From Rhodocyclales bacterium (GTDB lineage Bacteria > Pseudomonadota > Gammaproteobacteria > Burkholderiales > Rhodocyclaceae), in NCBI GenBank assembly GCA_021286885.1, contig JAJTBM010000194.1, positions 1 to 6,046 on the forward strand: DNA of 6,046 nt. Reading direction: 5' to 3'. Positions 1 to 6,046 of the stretch are shown here, in pieces. A model generated the notes under the pieces. The model saw nothing but the letters and a program-made list of their open reading frames with translations. It was not told the DNA's origin and searched no databases. A program made the translations under genes and the position numbers. Each line of letters opens with the position of its first letter. The first letter of the stretch is position 1.

Positions 1-1
1 C

Positions 2-1018
2 AAGAAAATCACCGTCCACGACATGACCCTGCGGGACGGCATGCACCCCAAGCGCCACCAGATGAGTCTGGAACAGATGGTGTCCATCGCCACCGGGCTG
101 GATGAAGCCGGTGTGCCGCTGATTGAAGTCACCCACGGCGATGGGCTGGGCGGCTCCTCGGTGAATTACGGTTTTCCCGCCCATACGGATGAGGAATACC
201 TGGGGGCCGTGATTCCGAAAATGAAGCAGGCCAAAATCTCGGCCCTGCTGCTGCCCGGCATCGGCACCGTCGATCACCTCAAAATGGCCCGGGATCTGGG
301 CGTCAGCACCCTCCGCGTGGCCACCCACTGCACCGAAGCCGACGTGTCGGAGCAGCACATCACCCTGGCCCGCACGTTGGAGATGGACACGGTGGGTTTC
401 CTGATGATGAGCCACATGAACAGCCCTGAAGGGCTGGTCAAGCAGGCCAGGCTGATGGAAGGCTACGGCGCCAACTGCATCTACATCACCGACTCCGCCG
501 GCCACCTGCTGCCCGAGGGCGTCAAGGCCCGCCTGGGGGCAGTGCGTGCCGCCCTCAAGCCCGAAACCGAGCTGGGTTTCCACGGCCACCACAACCTGGC
601 CATGGGCGTCGCCAACTCCATCGCCGCCATTGAAGCCGGCGCCACCCGCATCGACGCTGCCGCAGCCGGCCTGGGGGCCGGGGCGGGCAACACGCCGATG
701 GAGGTTTTCATCGCCGTGGCCACCCTGATGGGCATCGAAACCGGCGTGGATGTGGCCAAGATCAGCGATGTGGCCGAAGACCTGGTCTTCCCCATCATGG
801 ACTTCCCCATCCGCATCGACCGGGACGCGCTAACGCTGGGGTATGCGGGCGTGTATGGCTCCTTCCTGCTGTTTGCCAAGCGGGCGGCGGCCAAGTACGG
901 CGTGCCCGCCCGGGACATTCTGGTGGAGCTGGGCCGTCGCGGCATGGTGGGCGGTCAGGAAGACATGATCGAAGACACCGCCCTGACCATGGCCCGCGCC
1001 CGGGGGCTGGCGGGCTGA
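2..1018 (+). CDS. mhpE: 4-hydroxy-2-oxovalerate aldolase (MhpE/BphI/DmpG family), 5'-partial
   Basis: Class II, divalent-metal-dependent pyruvate aldolase that cleaves 4-hydroxy-2-oxovalerate to pyruvate and acetaldehyde, the last carbon-carbon cleavage of aromatic meta pathways; cytoplasmic. The frame is open from base 2 (KKITVHD, then Met at 23), so the start lies outside the window. By alignment from memory with Burkholderia BphI, about five residues are missing. Counting Met23 as residue 1, I see the TLRDG motif with catalytic Arg4 and metal-ligand Asp5, the base His8, GDGLGGSS at the substrate loop, THCTEADVS, the metal-binding HGHHN (His187 and His189) and catalytic Tyr278 in GYAGVY. 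The C-terminal part, with [18 protein letters not shown], belongs to the region that contacts acetaldehyde dehydrogenase (MhpF/BphJ) for aldehyde channelling. That partner is expected upstream but is not visible. Visible length is 338 residues, so the full protein of about 343 is normal for the family. The sequence is closer to BphI than to E. coli MhpE. The family call is near certain; the symbol (mhpE, bphI, dmpG) is conventional. Confidence 0.95.
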   Translation, partial: KKITVHDMTLRDGMHPKRHQMSLEQMVSIATGLDEAGVPLIEVTHGDGLGGSSVNYGFPAHTDEEYLGAVIPKMKQAKISALLLPGIGTVDHLKMARDLGVSTLRVATHCTEADVSEQHITLARTLEMDTVGFLMMSHMNSPEGLVKQARLMEGYGANCIYITDSAGHLLPEGVKARLGAVRAALKPETELGFHGHHNLAMGVANSIAAIEAGATRIDAAAAGLGAGAGNTPMEVFIAVATLMGIETGVDVAKISDVAEDLVFPIMDFPIRIDRDALTLGYAGVYGSFLLFAKRAAAKYGVPARDILVELGRRGMVGGQEDMIEDTALTMARARGLAG

Positions 1019-1023
1019 GCCTG

Positions 1024-1046
1024 CCGCGCTCCGTCGCGCTGCGCGG
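1024..1046. repeat. Inverted repeat just after the aldolase stop
   Basis: CCGCGC at 1024-1029 pairs with GCGCGG at 1041-1046 around an 11-base loop. It begins six bases after the aldolase stop codon. It could form a weak transcript-end or processing hairpin, but no T-tract follows (the next bases are TATTACC), so I do not call it a terminator. GC-rich DNA gives such short stems by chance fairly often. Confidence 0.35.
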
Positions 1047-1093
1047 TATTACCAGGTAGTTCGCCCCACTTTCCGCTTCTCCCCATGCGCACT

Positions 1094-1110
1094 CCGGCCC
1101 CTCGGGCCGG
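1094..1110. repeat. Perfect 7-bp inverted repeat with 3-base loop
   Basis: CCGGCCC at 1094-1100 is followed by loop CTC and then GGGCCGG at 1104-1110. The stem can extend outward by one G-T and one C-G pair. It sits in the gap between the aldolase and transporter genes, five bases before another, longer hairpin. No T-run follows, so a role as intrinsic terminator is not supported. A role in mRNA stability or as part of an intergenic repeat is possible. Confidence 0.45.
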
Positions 1111-1114
1111 GGGA

Positions 1115-1140
1115 AACGGCTGCCCGTCAAGGGCGCCGTT
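1115..1140. repeat. 10-bp hairpin in the leader of the transporter gene
   Basis: AACGGC-T-GCCC (1115-1125) pairs with GGGC-GCCGTT (1131-1140) around the loop GTCAA, giving ten base pairs with one bulged T at 1121. The stem ends 12 bases before the Shine-Dalgarno GGAG of the fused transporter ORF. It is therefore well placed to affect ribosome loading or to protect the 5' end of a processed transporter mRNA. The following bases (GTGCCCATTT) are only weakly T-rich, so an attenuator or terminator is possible but unproven. Confidence 0.45.
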
Positions 1141-1152
1141 GTGCCCATTTCT

Positions 1153-1156
1153 GGAG
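1153..1156 (+). promoter_or_regulatory. Shine-Dalgarno site for the fused transporter ORF
   Basis: GGAG lies seven bases before the ATG at 1164. It supports that ATG as the start, as does the encoded N-terminus, which runs straight into the first LivH membrane helix, as in normal LivH proteins. Confidence 0.7.
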
Positions 1157-1163
1157 TCCTTGC

Positions 1164-4022
1164 ATGGATGCATCAATCATTGCGCTGCTGGCGCAGGACG
1201 GCATCACCAACGGGGCCGTGTACGCCCTGCTGGCCCTTGCCCTGGTGCTGGTGTTCGCCGTCACCCGCATCATCTTCATTCCCCTGGGCGAGTTTCTGGC
1301 CTGGGGTGCCCTCAGTTTGGCGGCCCTGGAGGCCGGCCAGCGTCCTGCCACCCTGTGGGTGCTGCTGGCCACGGGCGTGGCGACCTTCGGGGCGGATCTT
1401 CTGGCCCAGCGTCGCCCGGGGGCGCCCCGGCTGGGCCCCTCGGCCCTGGCCAATCTGGCCTACCCCCTGCTGATGGCGGGGCTGTGTTGGAGTCTGCCCC
1501 TGGCCGAACTGCCCCTGCCGGCCAAGGTCGCCCTGGCCCTGGGGCTGGTGGTGCCCCTCGGGCCCATGCTCTACCGGCTAGTGTTTCAGCCCCTGGCCGA
1601 TGCCTCGGTGCTGGTGCTGCTGATCGTGGCGGTGGCCCTGCATCTGCTGATGGTGGGGCTGGGGCTGTTGATGTTCGGCCCCGAGGGGTCGCGCACGCCC
1701 GCTTTCAGCGATGCCCAGTTCGCCTGGGATACGCTCCAGATCAGCGGCCACGCGCTGCTGGTGTGGGGGCTGTCGCTGGCCCTGATCCTGGCCCTCTACC
1801 TGTATTTTGAGCGCAGCCTGGGGGGCAAGGCCCTGCGTGCCACCGCGATCAACCGCAACGGCGCACGCCTGATGGGCATTTCACCGGCCCTGGCCGGGCG
1901 CCAGACTTTCTGGCTGGCCGCACTGATTGGCACCCTGGCGGGGCTGATGCTGGCGCCCCTCACCACCGTCTATTACGACAGCGGCTTCCTGGTGGGGCTC
2001 AAGGGCTTCGTGGCCGCCATCATCGGTGGGCTGGCCAGCTATCCCCTGGCCGCTGCGGGCGCCCTGGTGGTGGGCTTGCTGGAGTCGTTTGCCTCGTTCT
2101 GGGCCAGCGCCTACAAGGATGTGCTGGTTTTTGCGCTGATTCTGCCGGTCTTGAGCTGGCTCTCCTGGAAAACCCATCACCCGGAAGAGGAAGAGGGCAG
2201 CAGTCCGGCTCCGGCACTGGCCCGGGCCGGGGGCCTAAACCCACGCTGGGTTGAGGCGGGGTTTTTGGCATTGCTGGGCGTGGCGCCCCTGTTTCTGCCG
2301 GAATTCCACATCACCCTGCTCAACTACGTGGGCATCTCGGCCCTGGTGGCCCTGGGGCTGGTGCTGCTGACGGGGGTGGGCGGCCTCACCTCCTTTGGTC
2401 AGGCGGCCTTTGTCGGGCTGGGGGCCTACACCACCGCCCGCCCCACCACCAGCCCGGTCTTGCCCGAATGGCTGCAGCCCCTGGGGGGCTCGCCCTGGGC
2501 GGCGCTGGGCGTGGGTTTGGTGCTGACGGCGCTGGTGGCGATTGTGATCGGCTCCCTCACCCTCAAGCTCTCCGGCCACTATCTGCCCCTGGGCACCCTG
2601 GCCTGGGGGATCAGCCTGTACTTCCTGTTTGGCACCATGGAGTTCCTGGGTGGGCATGGGGGCTTGTCAGACCTGCCCCCGGTGGCGCTGTTCGACTTTC
2701 CGCTGGCGGATAACCGGCATTACTTCTACCTCGTCTGGGCCTTTCTGCTGGTGGCGCTCCACACCACCCGTAATCTGCTGGATTCCCGCGAGGGGCGGGC
2801 GATCCGCGCCCTCAAGGGGGGCATTGTGATGGCCGAAGCCATGGGCGTGGATACAGCCCGGGCGCGGATGGTGATCTTCGTGATTGCCGCCCTGCATGCC
2901 TGTGCGGCGGGCTGGCTGTATGCCCACCTGCAGCGCTTCGTGAACCCCACGCCCTTCGGGCTGCATATCGGCATCGAATACCTGTTCATGGCGGTGGTGG
3001 GGGGCGCCGGGCAGGTGTGGGGCGCCGTGCTGGGGGCCGGGGTGATCACCCTGCTCAAGCAATGGCTGCAGGATGTGTTGCCGCGCCTGCTGGGCAGTGC
3101 CGGCAACTACGAGAGCATTGTGTTTGGGTTGCTGGTGGTGTTGATGCTGCACCGGGCCCGGGCGGGCTTGTGGCCCTGGCTGGCCCGGCTGGTGCCGGTG
3201 CGCGCCCGCCCCCGGGTGCTGGACCCCGAGGCTGCGCCTTTGCCGCGCAAGCCCCAGCCGCCCCATGGGGAGGTGATTCTGGAAGCGCGCCAGGTGACCC
3301 GGCGTTTTGGCGGGCTGGTGGCCAACAAGGACATGAGCCTCAGTGTGCGGGCCGGCGAAATCCTGGCCCTGATCGGCCCCAACGGGGCGGGCAAAAGCAC
3401 CATGTTCAACCAGCTGTCCGGGGTGGATAGCCCCAGCGCCGGGGAAATCCTGTTCCGAGGCCAGGCGGTGGCGGGGCGCGAATCCCGGGACATCGCCGCC
3501 CTGGGCATGAGCCGCAGCTTCCAGCATGTGCGCCTGTTGCCCGGCATGAGCGTGCTCGAAAACGTGGCCATTGGCGCCCACCAGCGGGGCCGGGCCGGGG
3601 TGATGGCAGCCGCCTGGCGCCTGGATCGGGCAGAGGAAGCCCGCCTGCTCCAGGAGGCCGCCCGCCAGATCGAACGGGTGGGGCTGGGCCCCTGGATGCA
3701 TGCCGATGCGGCCAGCCTGGCCCTGGGGCAGCAGCGCATTCTCGAAATCGCCCGGGCCCTGTGTTCCGACCCCTGCCTGCTGTTGCTCGACGAGCCCGCC
3801 GCCGGGCTGCGTCTCAAGGAGAAGCAGGCCCTGGCCGAGTTGCTGGGGCGGCTGCGGGGCGAAGGGCTGGCGGTGCTCATCGTGGAGCACGACATGGATT
3901 TTGTGATGAATCTGGTGGATCGGGTGGTGGTGATGGAGTTCGGCCAGAAGATCGCCGAGGGCCTGCCGGAGGAAATCCAGCAGAACCCGGCTGTCCTTGA
4001 AGCCTATCTGGGAGGTGTGTGA
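1164..4022 (+). CDS. Fused LivH-LivM-LivG branched-chain-type ABC importer (permease-permease-ATPase)
   Basis: One uninterrupted 952-residue ORF holds three subunits that are usually separate proteins of the Liv/HAAT ABC uptake family, at the inner membrane. Residues 1-335 are LivH-like: about eight to ten hydrophobic helices (for example 16-36, 147-170, 197-214, 246-265, 281-309, 318-335) with the cytoplasmic coupling loop near 222-240 ([17 protein letters not shown]). An acidic linker follows (HHPEEEEG, 338-345). Residues 360-665 are LivM-like, with [16 protein letters not shown] (407-422), the coupling loop at 541-563 and [15 protein letters not shown] (611-625). An Arg/Pro-rich linker (about 664-703) leads to a LivG-like ATPase at 704-952: Walker [10 protein letters not shown] (738-746), signature region LALGQQR (852-858), Walker B LLLLDEP (872-878, catalytic Glu877) and switch His909. 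All ATPase motifs look intact, so it should be functional with the LivF-like partner downstream. The first permease has IFIPLGEF where LivH usually has NFAHGE. The substrate cannot be read from sequence; the flanking meta-cleavage genes suggest an aromatic acid. The binding protein is not in the window. Confidence 0.93.
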   Translation: MDASIIALLAQDGITNGAVYALLALALVLVFAVTRIIFIPLGEFLAWGALSLAALEAGQRPATLWVLLATGVATFGADLLAQRRPGAPRLGPSALANLAYPLLMAGLCWSLPLAELPLPAKVALALGLVVPLGPMLYRLVFQPLADASVLVLLIVAVALHLLMVGLGLLMFGPEGSRTPAFSDAQFAWDTLQISGHALLVWGLSLALILALYLYFERSLGGKALRATAINRNGARLMGISPALAGRQTFWLAALIGTLAGLMLAPLTTVYYDSGFLVGLKGFVAAIIGGLASYPLAAAGALVVGLLESFASFWASAYKDVLVFALILPVLSWLSWKTHHPEEEEGSSPAPALARAGGLNPRWVEAGFLALLGVAPLFLPEFHITLLNYVGISALVALGLVLLTGVGGLTSFGQAAFVGLGAYTTARPTTSPVLPEWLQPLGGSPWAALGVGLVLTALVAIVIGSLTLKLSGHYLPLGTLAWGISLYFLFGTMEFLGGHGGLSDLPPVALFDFPLADNRHYFYLVWAFLLVALHTTRNLLDSREGRAIRALKGGIVMAEAMGVDTARARMVIFVIAALHACAAGWLYAHLQRFVNPTPFGLHIGIEYLFMAVVGGAGQVWGAVLGAGVITLLKQWLQDVLPRLLGSAGNYESIVFGLLVVLMLHRARAGLWPWLARLVPVRARPRVLDPEAAPLPRKPQPPHGEVILEARQVTRRFGGLVANKDMSLSVRAGEILALIGPNGAGKSTMFNQLSGVDSPSAGEILFRGQAVAGRESRDIAALGMSRSFQHVRLLPGMSVLENVAIGAHQRGRAGVMAAAWRLDRAEEARLLQEAARQIERVGLGPWMHADAASLALGQQRILEIARALCSDPCLLLLDEPAAGLRLKEKQALAELLGRLRGEGLAVLIVEHDMDFVMNLVDRVVVMEFGQKIAEGLPEEIQQNPAVLEAYLGGV
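4011..4015 (+). promoter_or_regulatory. Shine-Dalgarno site for livF, inside the end of the fused ORF
   Basis: GGAGG lies eight bases before the ATG at 4024 and within the last codons of the upstream ORF. This decides the livF start in favour of 4024 over an in-frame TTG at 3997, and points to translational coupling of the two transporter genes. Confidence 0.85.
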
Positions 4023-4023
4023 A

Positions 4024-4773
4024 ATGGGCCAGAGCCTGCTTGAAGTCAGGAAACTCGCGGTTGCCTACGGCAAGGTGGAGGCGGTCAGCGATGTGAGCCT
4101 CCAGGTGAAGGAGGGCCAGATCGTCACCGTAATCGGCCCCAATGGTGCCGGTAAGACGACCACCCTGGCGGCCATCATGGGCCTGCTGCCCTCATCCGGG
4201 CAGGTGGTGGTGGAGGGCCACCTGGAAAGCGTGCCCGAAATCGAACGCCAGGTCTTGCGTGGCCTCGCCCTGGTCCCCGAAAAGCGGGAGTTGTTCGGCA
4301 GCATGAGCATTGAAGACAACCTGCTGCTGGGGGCTTTTCTGCGCCAGCGCCAGGGGCACCGGGATCACCCGGCCAGCCTGGAAGAGGTGTACGCCCTTTT
4401 CCCCCGGCTCAAGGAGCGGCGGCGCCAGCAGGCCGGCACCCTGTCGGGCGGGGAGCGCCAGATGCTGGCCCTGGGCCGGGCGCTGATGGGCAAGCCTCGC
4501 CTGCTGATGCTGGATGAGCCCAGCCTGGGGCTGGCGCCCCTCATCGTGCGGGAGATCTTCCGGATCATCGCCGCGCTACGCCAGCGCGGGGTGTCCATCC
4601 TGCTGGTGGAGCAAAACGCCCGTGCCGCGCTCCAGGTGGCGGATTACGCCTACGTGCTGGAGAACGGCCGGGTGGGGATGGAAGGCCCGGCAGAAACCCT
4701 GCGCCACGATCCCCGGGTGATCGAAAGCTATCTCGGGCTGGCCACCCGGCACCAGGAAATGCTGGCCAGCTAG
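4024..4773 (+). CDS. livF: LivF-type ABC transporter ATP-binding protein
   Basis: Second nucleotide-binding subunit of the Liv/HAAT importer, expected to pair with the LivG-like domain of the fused protein on the cytoplasmic face of the membrane. The product has 249 residues, a normal LivF length. Walker [10 protein letters not shown] is at 38-46, the signature LSGGERQ at 140-146 and Walker B LLMLDEP at 160-166 with catalytic Glu165. The switch region reads LVEQNAR, with Gln197 in place of the usual His; this is normal for LivF. The GLAPLIV stretch after Walker B and the ending ESYLGLA also fit LivF. It begins one base after the TGA of the fused ORF, with a strong GGAGG ribosome site, so the two genes form one operon. 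The liv symbol denotes the family; given the neighbouring catabolic genes, the true substrate is probably an aromatic acid rather than leucine, isoleucine or valine. Confidence 0.93.
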   Translation: MGQSLLEVRKLAVAYGKVEAVSDVSLQVKEGQIVTVIGPNGAGKTTTLAAIMGLLPSSGQVVVEGHLESVPEIERQVLRGLALVPEKRELFGSMSIEDNLLLGAFLRQRQGHRDHPASLEEVYALFPRLKERRRQQAGTLSGGERQMLALGRALMGKPRLLMLDEPSLGLAPLIVREIFRIIAALRQRGVSILLVEQNARAALQVADYAYVLENGRVGMEGPAETLRHDPRVIESYLGLATRHQEMLAS

Positions 4774-4791
4774 GCCCGCCATTCAAGCGCG

Positions 4792-4821
4792 CAGGCGCCG
4801 GGGGCGTGGGTCCCCGGCCTG
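4792..4821 (+). terminator. Hairpin after livF, possible weak terminator
   Basis: GCCGGGG at 4797-4803 pairs with CCCCGGC at 4812-4818 around an 8-base loop. In an alternative pairing CAGG (4792-4795) and CCGGGG pair with CCCCGG and CCTG (ending 4821), with a 2-base bulge. It starts 18 bases after the livF stop. There is no adjacent T-tract, the first T-rich stretch being CTTTAAT about 20 bases later, so it may only attenuate or stabilise the transcript between livF and mhpC. Confidence 0.4.
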
Positions 4822-4846
4822 CCGTCTGCAACCCTGAACCTTTAAT
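4819..4846 (+). promoter_or_regulatory. Weak sigma-70-like promoter candidate before mhpC
   Basis: The -10-like TTTAAT at 4841-4846 matches five of six consensus bases. Sixteen bases upstream, CTGCCG at 4819-4824 matches only three of six for the -35. Transcription would start about 20 bases before the mhpC ATG. This is the most A/T-rich stretch of the gap, which mildly favours a promoter, but the -35 overlaps the hairpin arm and the match may be chance. Confidence 0.25.
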
Positions 4847-4873
4847 CCAAACCAACTTGAAAGCGCATTCGTC

Positions 4874-5737
4874 ATGACTCCCATCAGTGAAGCGGCCAGC
4901 AGCCGCATGGCCCGGGTGTGTGCCGCCGGGCAGGAATTCCAGATCCACTATAACGATCTGGGCGAGGGCTCCGAAACGGTGGTGATGCTCCACGGCTCCG
5001 GGCCGGGGGCCACCGCCTGGGCCAACTTCAACCGCAACATCGAGCCCCTGCTCGAAGCTGGCTATCGGGTGATCCTGATGGACTGCCCAGGCTGGGGCAA
5101 GAGCGATCCGGTGGTGTGCACCGGCTCCCGTTCGGAGCTGAACGCCCAGGTGCTGGCCGGCCTGCTGGACGTGCTTGCGCTGCCCCGGGTGCATGTGATC
5201 GGCAACTCCATGGGGGGGCACAGTGCCGTGGCCTTCGCCCTGGCCAACCCGGCGCGGGTGGGCAAGCTGGTGCTGATGGGCGGTGGCACGGGCGGCCCCA
5301 GCCAGAGCGTGCCCATGCCCACCGAGGGGATCAAGCTGCTGCAGGCCTTGTATCGGGAGCCCAGCATCGAAAATCTCAAGAAGATGATGGCGGTTTTTGT
5401 GTTTGACACCAGCAGCCTGACCGAAGCCTTGTTTCAGGCCCGGCTCGACAACATGCTGAGCCGCCGGGATCATCTGGAAAACTTCGTTAAGAGCCTCGCC
5501 GCCAACCCGCGCCAGTTCACCGACTACGGCCCGCGCCTCGGCGAGGTGGGCGCCCCGACCCTCATCATTTGGGGGCGGGACGACCGTTTCGTACCCCTGG
5601 ATATCGGCCTGCGCCTGCTGTGGGGGCTGCCCAACGCCCAGATGCACATCTTCAACCGCTGCGGGCACTGGGCCCAGTGGGAACACGCGGCCCAGTTCAA
5701 CCGGATGGTGCGGGATTTCCTCGCCGAGCCGGTGTGA
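4874..5737 (+). CDS. mhpC: 2-hydroxy-6-oxonona-2,4-dienedioate hydrolase (MhpC-type meta-cleavage product hydrolase)
   Basis: Alpha/beta-hydrolase that cleaves the carbon-carbon bond of the ring-fission product made by an extradiol dioxygenase, releasing 2-hydroxypenta-2,4-dienoate and a short carboxylic acid; cytoplasmic. The 287-residue length is typical. The oxyanion-hole region HGSGPG is at 40-45, the nucleophile Ser112 sits in GNSMGG (110-115), the acid Asp237 in WGRDDRFVP and the base His265 in CGHWAQWEH. Arg190 is the conserved active-site arginine. This triad matches BphD numbering, but the surrounding sequence ([38 protein letters not shown]) is much more like E. coli MhpC, so a phenylpropionate-type product is favoured over biphenyl. 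The ATG at 4874 is chosen because the N-terminus (SEAASSR) lines up with MhpC; the ribosome site is poor (only GAAAG at 4859-4863). Its product, once hydrated, is the substrate of the aldolase at the left end of the window. Exact substrate specificity is inferred. Confidence 0.9.
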   Translation: MTPISEAASSRMARVCAAGQEFQIHYNDLGEGSETVVMLHGSGPGATAWANFNRNIEPLLEAGYRVILMDCPGWGKSDPVVCTGSRSELNAQVLAGLLDVLALPRVHVIGNSMGGHSAVAFALANPARVGKLVLMGGGTGGPSQSVPMPTEGIKLLQALYREPSIENLKKMMAVFVFDTSSLTEALFQARLDNMLSRRDHLENFVKSLAANPRQFTDYGPRLGEVGAPTLIIWGRDDRFVPLDIGLRLLWGLPNAQMHIFNRCGHWAQWEHAAQFNRMVRDFLAEPV

Positions 5738-5782
5738 GGCCACCGGGGCAGGCTTTGAGCGTGCCCCGGCTGGCCTTGGTTT
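5738..5782 (+). terminator. Rho-independent terminator after mhpC
   Basis: GGCCACCGGGGCA at 5738-5750 pairs with TGCCCCGG-C-TGGCC at 5762-5775, a 13-bp stem with one bulged C at 5770 and an 11-base loop (5751-5761). TTGGTTT at 5776-5782 follows as a short T-rich tail on the + strand. The stem starts immediately after the mhpC stop codon. The tail overlaps the stop codon of the convergent gene, so the hairpin may also limit transcripts from the other strand, although no T-tract exists on that side. Confidence 0.75.
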
Positions 5783-6046
5783 ACTTCAACTCAAACCCCA
5801 TCCGCTTGAGGGCATCCACCAGCTGGTCGCGGCCCATCAGGGCGGCGGCGTCGCGCACGCGCTTGGCGGAGTGGTTGGACCAGGTGCCGCGTACCTTCAT
5901 GTGCTGGGCCTCGTAGAAGTCACGCATGGCGGCATCGTATGCGTCCAGCCCGGGGGCCTGGGTGCTGCGCGAGTATTCCTCGTGGTGCAGCACCACGCGC
6001 TGGGGCGGGCGCGGCTTGATGCTGGTGGGTTGGGCCGGGTCGGGGG
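5781..6046 (-). CDS. Unrecognised protein, C-terminal 87 residues (partial)
   Basis: A minus-strand frame is open from the right window edge to a TAA at 5783-5781. The visible part starts with a Pro-rich, linker-like stretch (PDPAQPTSIKPRPPQ), then becomes a compact, probably helical domain with VLHHEEYSRS, YDAAMRDFYEAQH, GTWSNHSAKRV and a final helix ending LKRMGFELK. An in-frame GTG at 5996 could be an internal start giving 71 residues. However, the frame stays open upstream of it and I see no good ribosome site, so a C-terminal fragment of a longer protein is more likely. Third-position G/C preference matches the neighbours, which supports real coding. It is convergent with mhpC, 43 bases apart, and so belongs to another transcription unit. 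I do not recognise the family and propose no function. There are no Cys residues and no membrane segment in the visible part. Confidence 0.75.
   Translation of the reverse strand, partial: PDPAQPTSIKPRPPQRVVLHHEEYSRSTQAPGLDAYDAAMRDFYEAQHMKVRGTWSNHSAKRVRDAAALMGRDQLVDALKRMGFELK

Noticed and set aside
23..25. ATG at 23 as the true start of the aldolase
   Set aside because: The frame is open upstream and bases 2-22 encode KKITVHD, which is conserved at the N-terminus of this family, so the real start is outside the window.
1085..1810. Plus-strand ORF of 241 codons starting in the gap before the transporter
   Set aside because: It overlaps the true LivH-coding frame; its product is Ala/Gly/Pro-rich with no membrane or domain pattern.
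1530..2370. Recurring GGCCCTGGGGCTGGTG-like strings as possible DNA repeats
   Set aside because: They encode Ala-Leu-Gly-Leu-Val runs in membrane helices and arise from codon bias; they are not spaced or conserved as a repeat array.
3717..3737. LALGQ in place of LSGGQ in the LivG-like domain as a sign of an inactive ATPase
   Set aside because: LivG proteins commonly carry a variant signature (E. coli LivG has LAYG), and Walker A, Walker B and the switch His are intact.
2667..3890. Long minus-strand ORF of 407 codons opposite the fused transporter
   Set aside because: It lies wholly antisense to clear LivM/LivG coding sequence and its product is low-complexity (rich in His, Gln, Pro, Gly), which is typical of the shadow frame of GC-rich genes.
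3997..4023. Upstream TTG start for livF giving nine extra residues
   Set aside because: The ATG at 4024 has GGAGG at ideal spacing, and LivF proteins normally begin close to the LLEVRKL stretch.
4609..4617. Gln instead of the switch His in LivF as a degenerate site
   Set aside because: VEQNA is the normal sequence in the LivF family.
4565..5743. Minus-strand ORF of 392 codons opposite livF and mhpC
   Set aside because: It spans two recognised plus-strand genes and the gap between them, has no recognisable motif and shows shadow-frame composition.

Overview
This GC-rich window (roughly two thirds G+C by eye, strong G/C preference at third codon positions) looks like the chromosome of an aromatic-degrading proteobacterium. 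The aldolase resembles Burkholderia-type BphI and the transporter resembles fused Liv-type systems I associate with Betaproteobacteria (Burkholderiales/Rhodocyclales). That placement is an inference from protein flavour, not a search result. There are no mobile elements, CRISPR arrays, tRNAs or rRNAs.

Layout, left to right: (i) positions 2-1018, + strand, the nearly complete 3' part of a 4-hydroxy-2-oxovalerate aldolase gene (MhpE/BphI/DmpG family), cut by the window edge a few codons after its start; (ii) a 145-bp gap, 1019-1163, with three inverted repeats and a Shine-Dalgarno site; (iii) 1164-4022, one 952-residue ORF that joins three parts of a Liv/HAAT-type ABC importer: a LivH-like permease, a LivM-like permease and a LivG-like ATPase; (iv) 4024-4773, the partner LivF-like ATPase, one base downstream and clearly co-translated; (v) a 100-bp gap with a hairpin and a weak promoter candidate; (vi) 4874-5737, an MhpC-type meta-cleavage product hydrolase; (vii) a strong hairpin terminator at 5738-5782; (viii) 5781-6046, - strand, the C-terminal 87 residues of a convergent protein I do not recognise.

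How the genes work together: MhpC hydrolyses the ring-fission product of a dihydroxylated aromatic (in the Mhp pathway, 2-hydroxy-6-oxonona-2,4-dienedioate) to 2-hydroxypenta-2,4-dienoate plus a short acid. A hydratase (MhpD, not in the window) converts the dienoate to 4-hydroxy-2-oxovalerate, which the aldolase splits into pyruvate and acetaldehyde. The ABC importer lies between these two catabolic genes on the same strand, so it probably imports the aromatic acid feeding the pathway (for example a phenylpropanoid-type acid) rather than branched-chain amino acids. No periplasmic binding protein, ring-hydroxylating enzyme, extradiol dioxygenase or regulator is visible here.

The most unusual item is the single-polypeptide LivH-LivM-LivG fusion. 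I see no sign of a wholly new system: the window reads as a meta-cleavage catabolic cluster with an unusually fused transporter.
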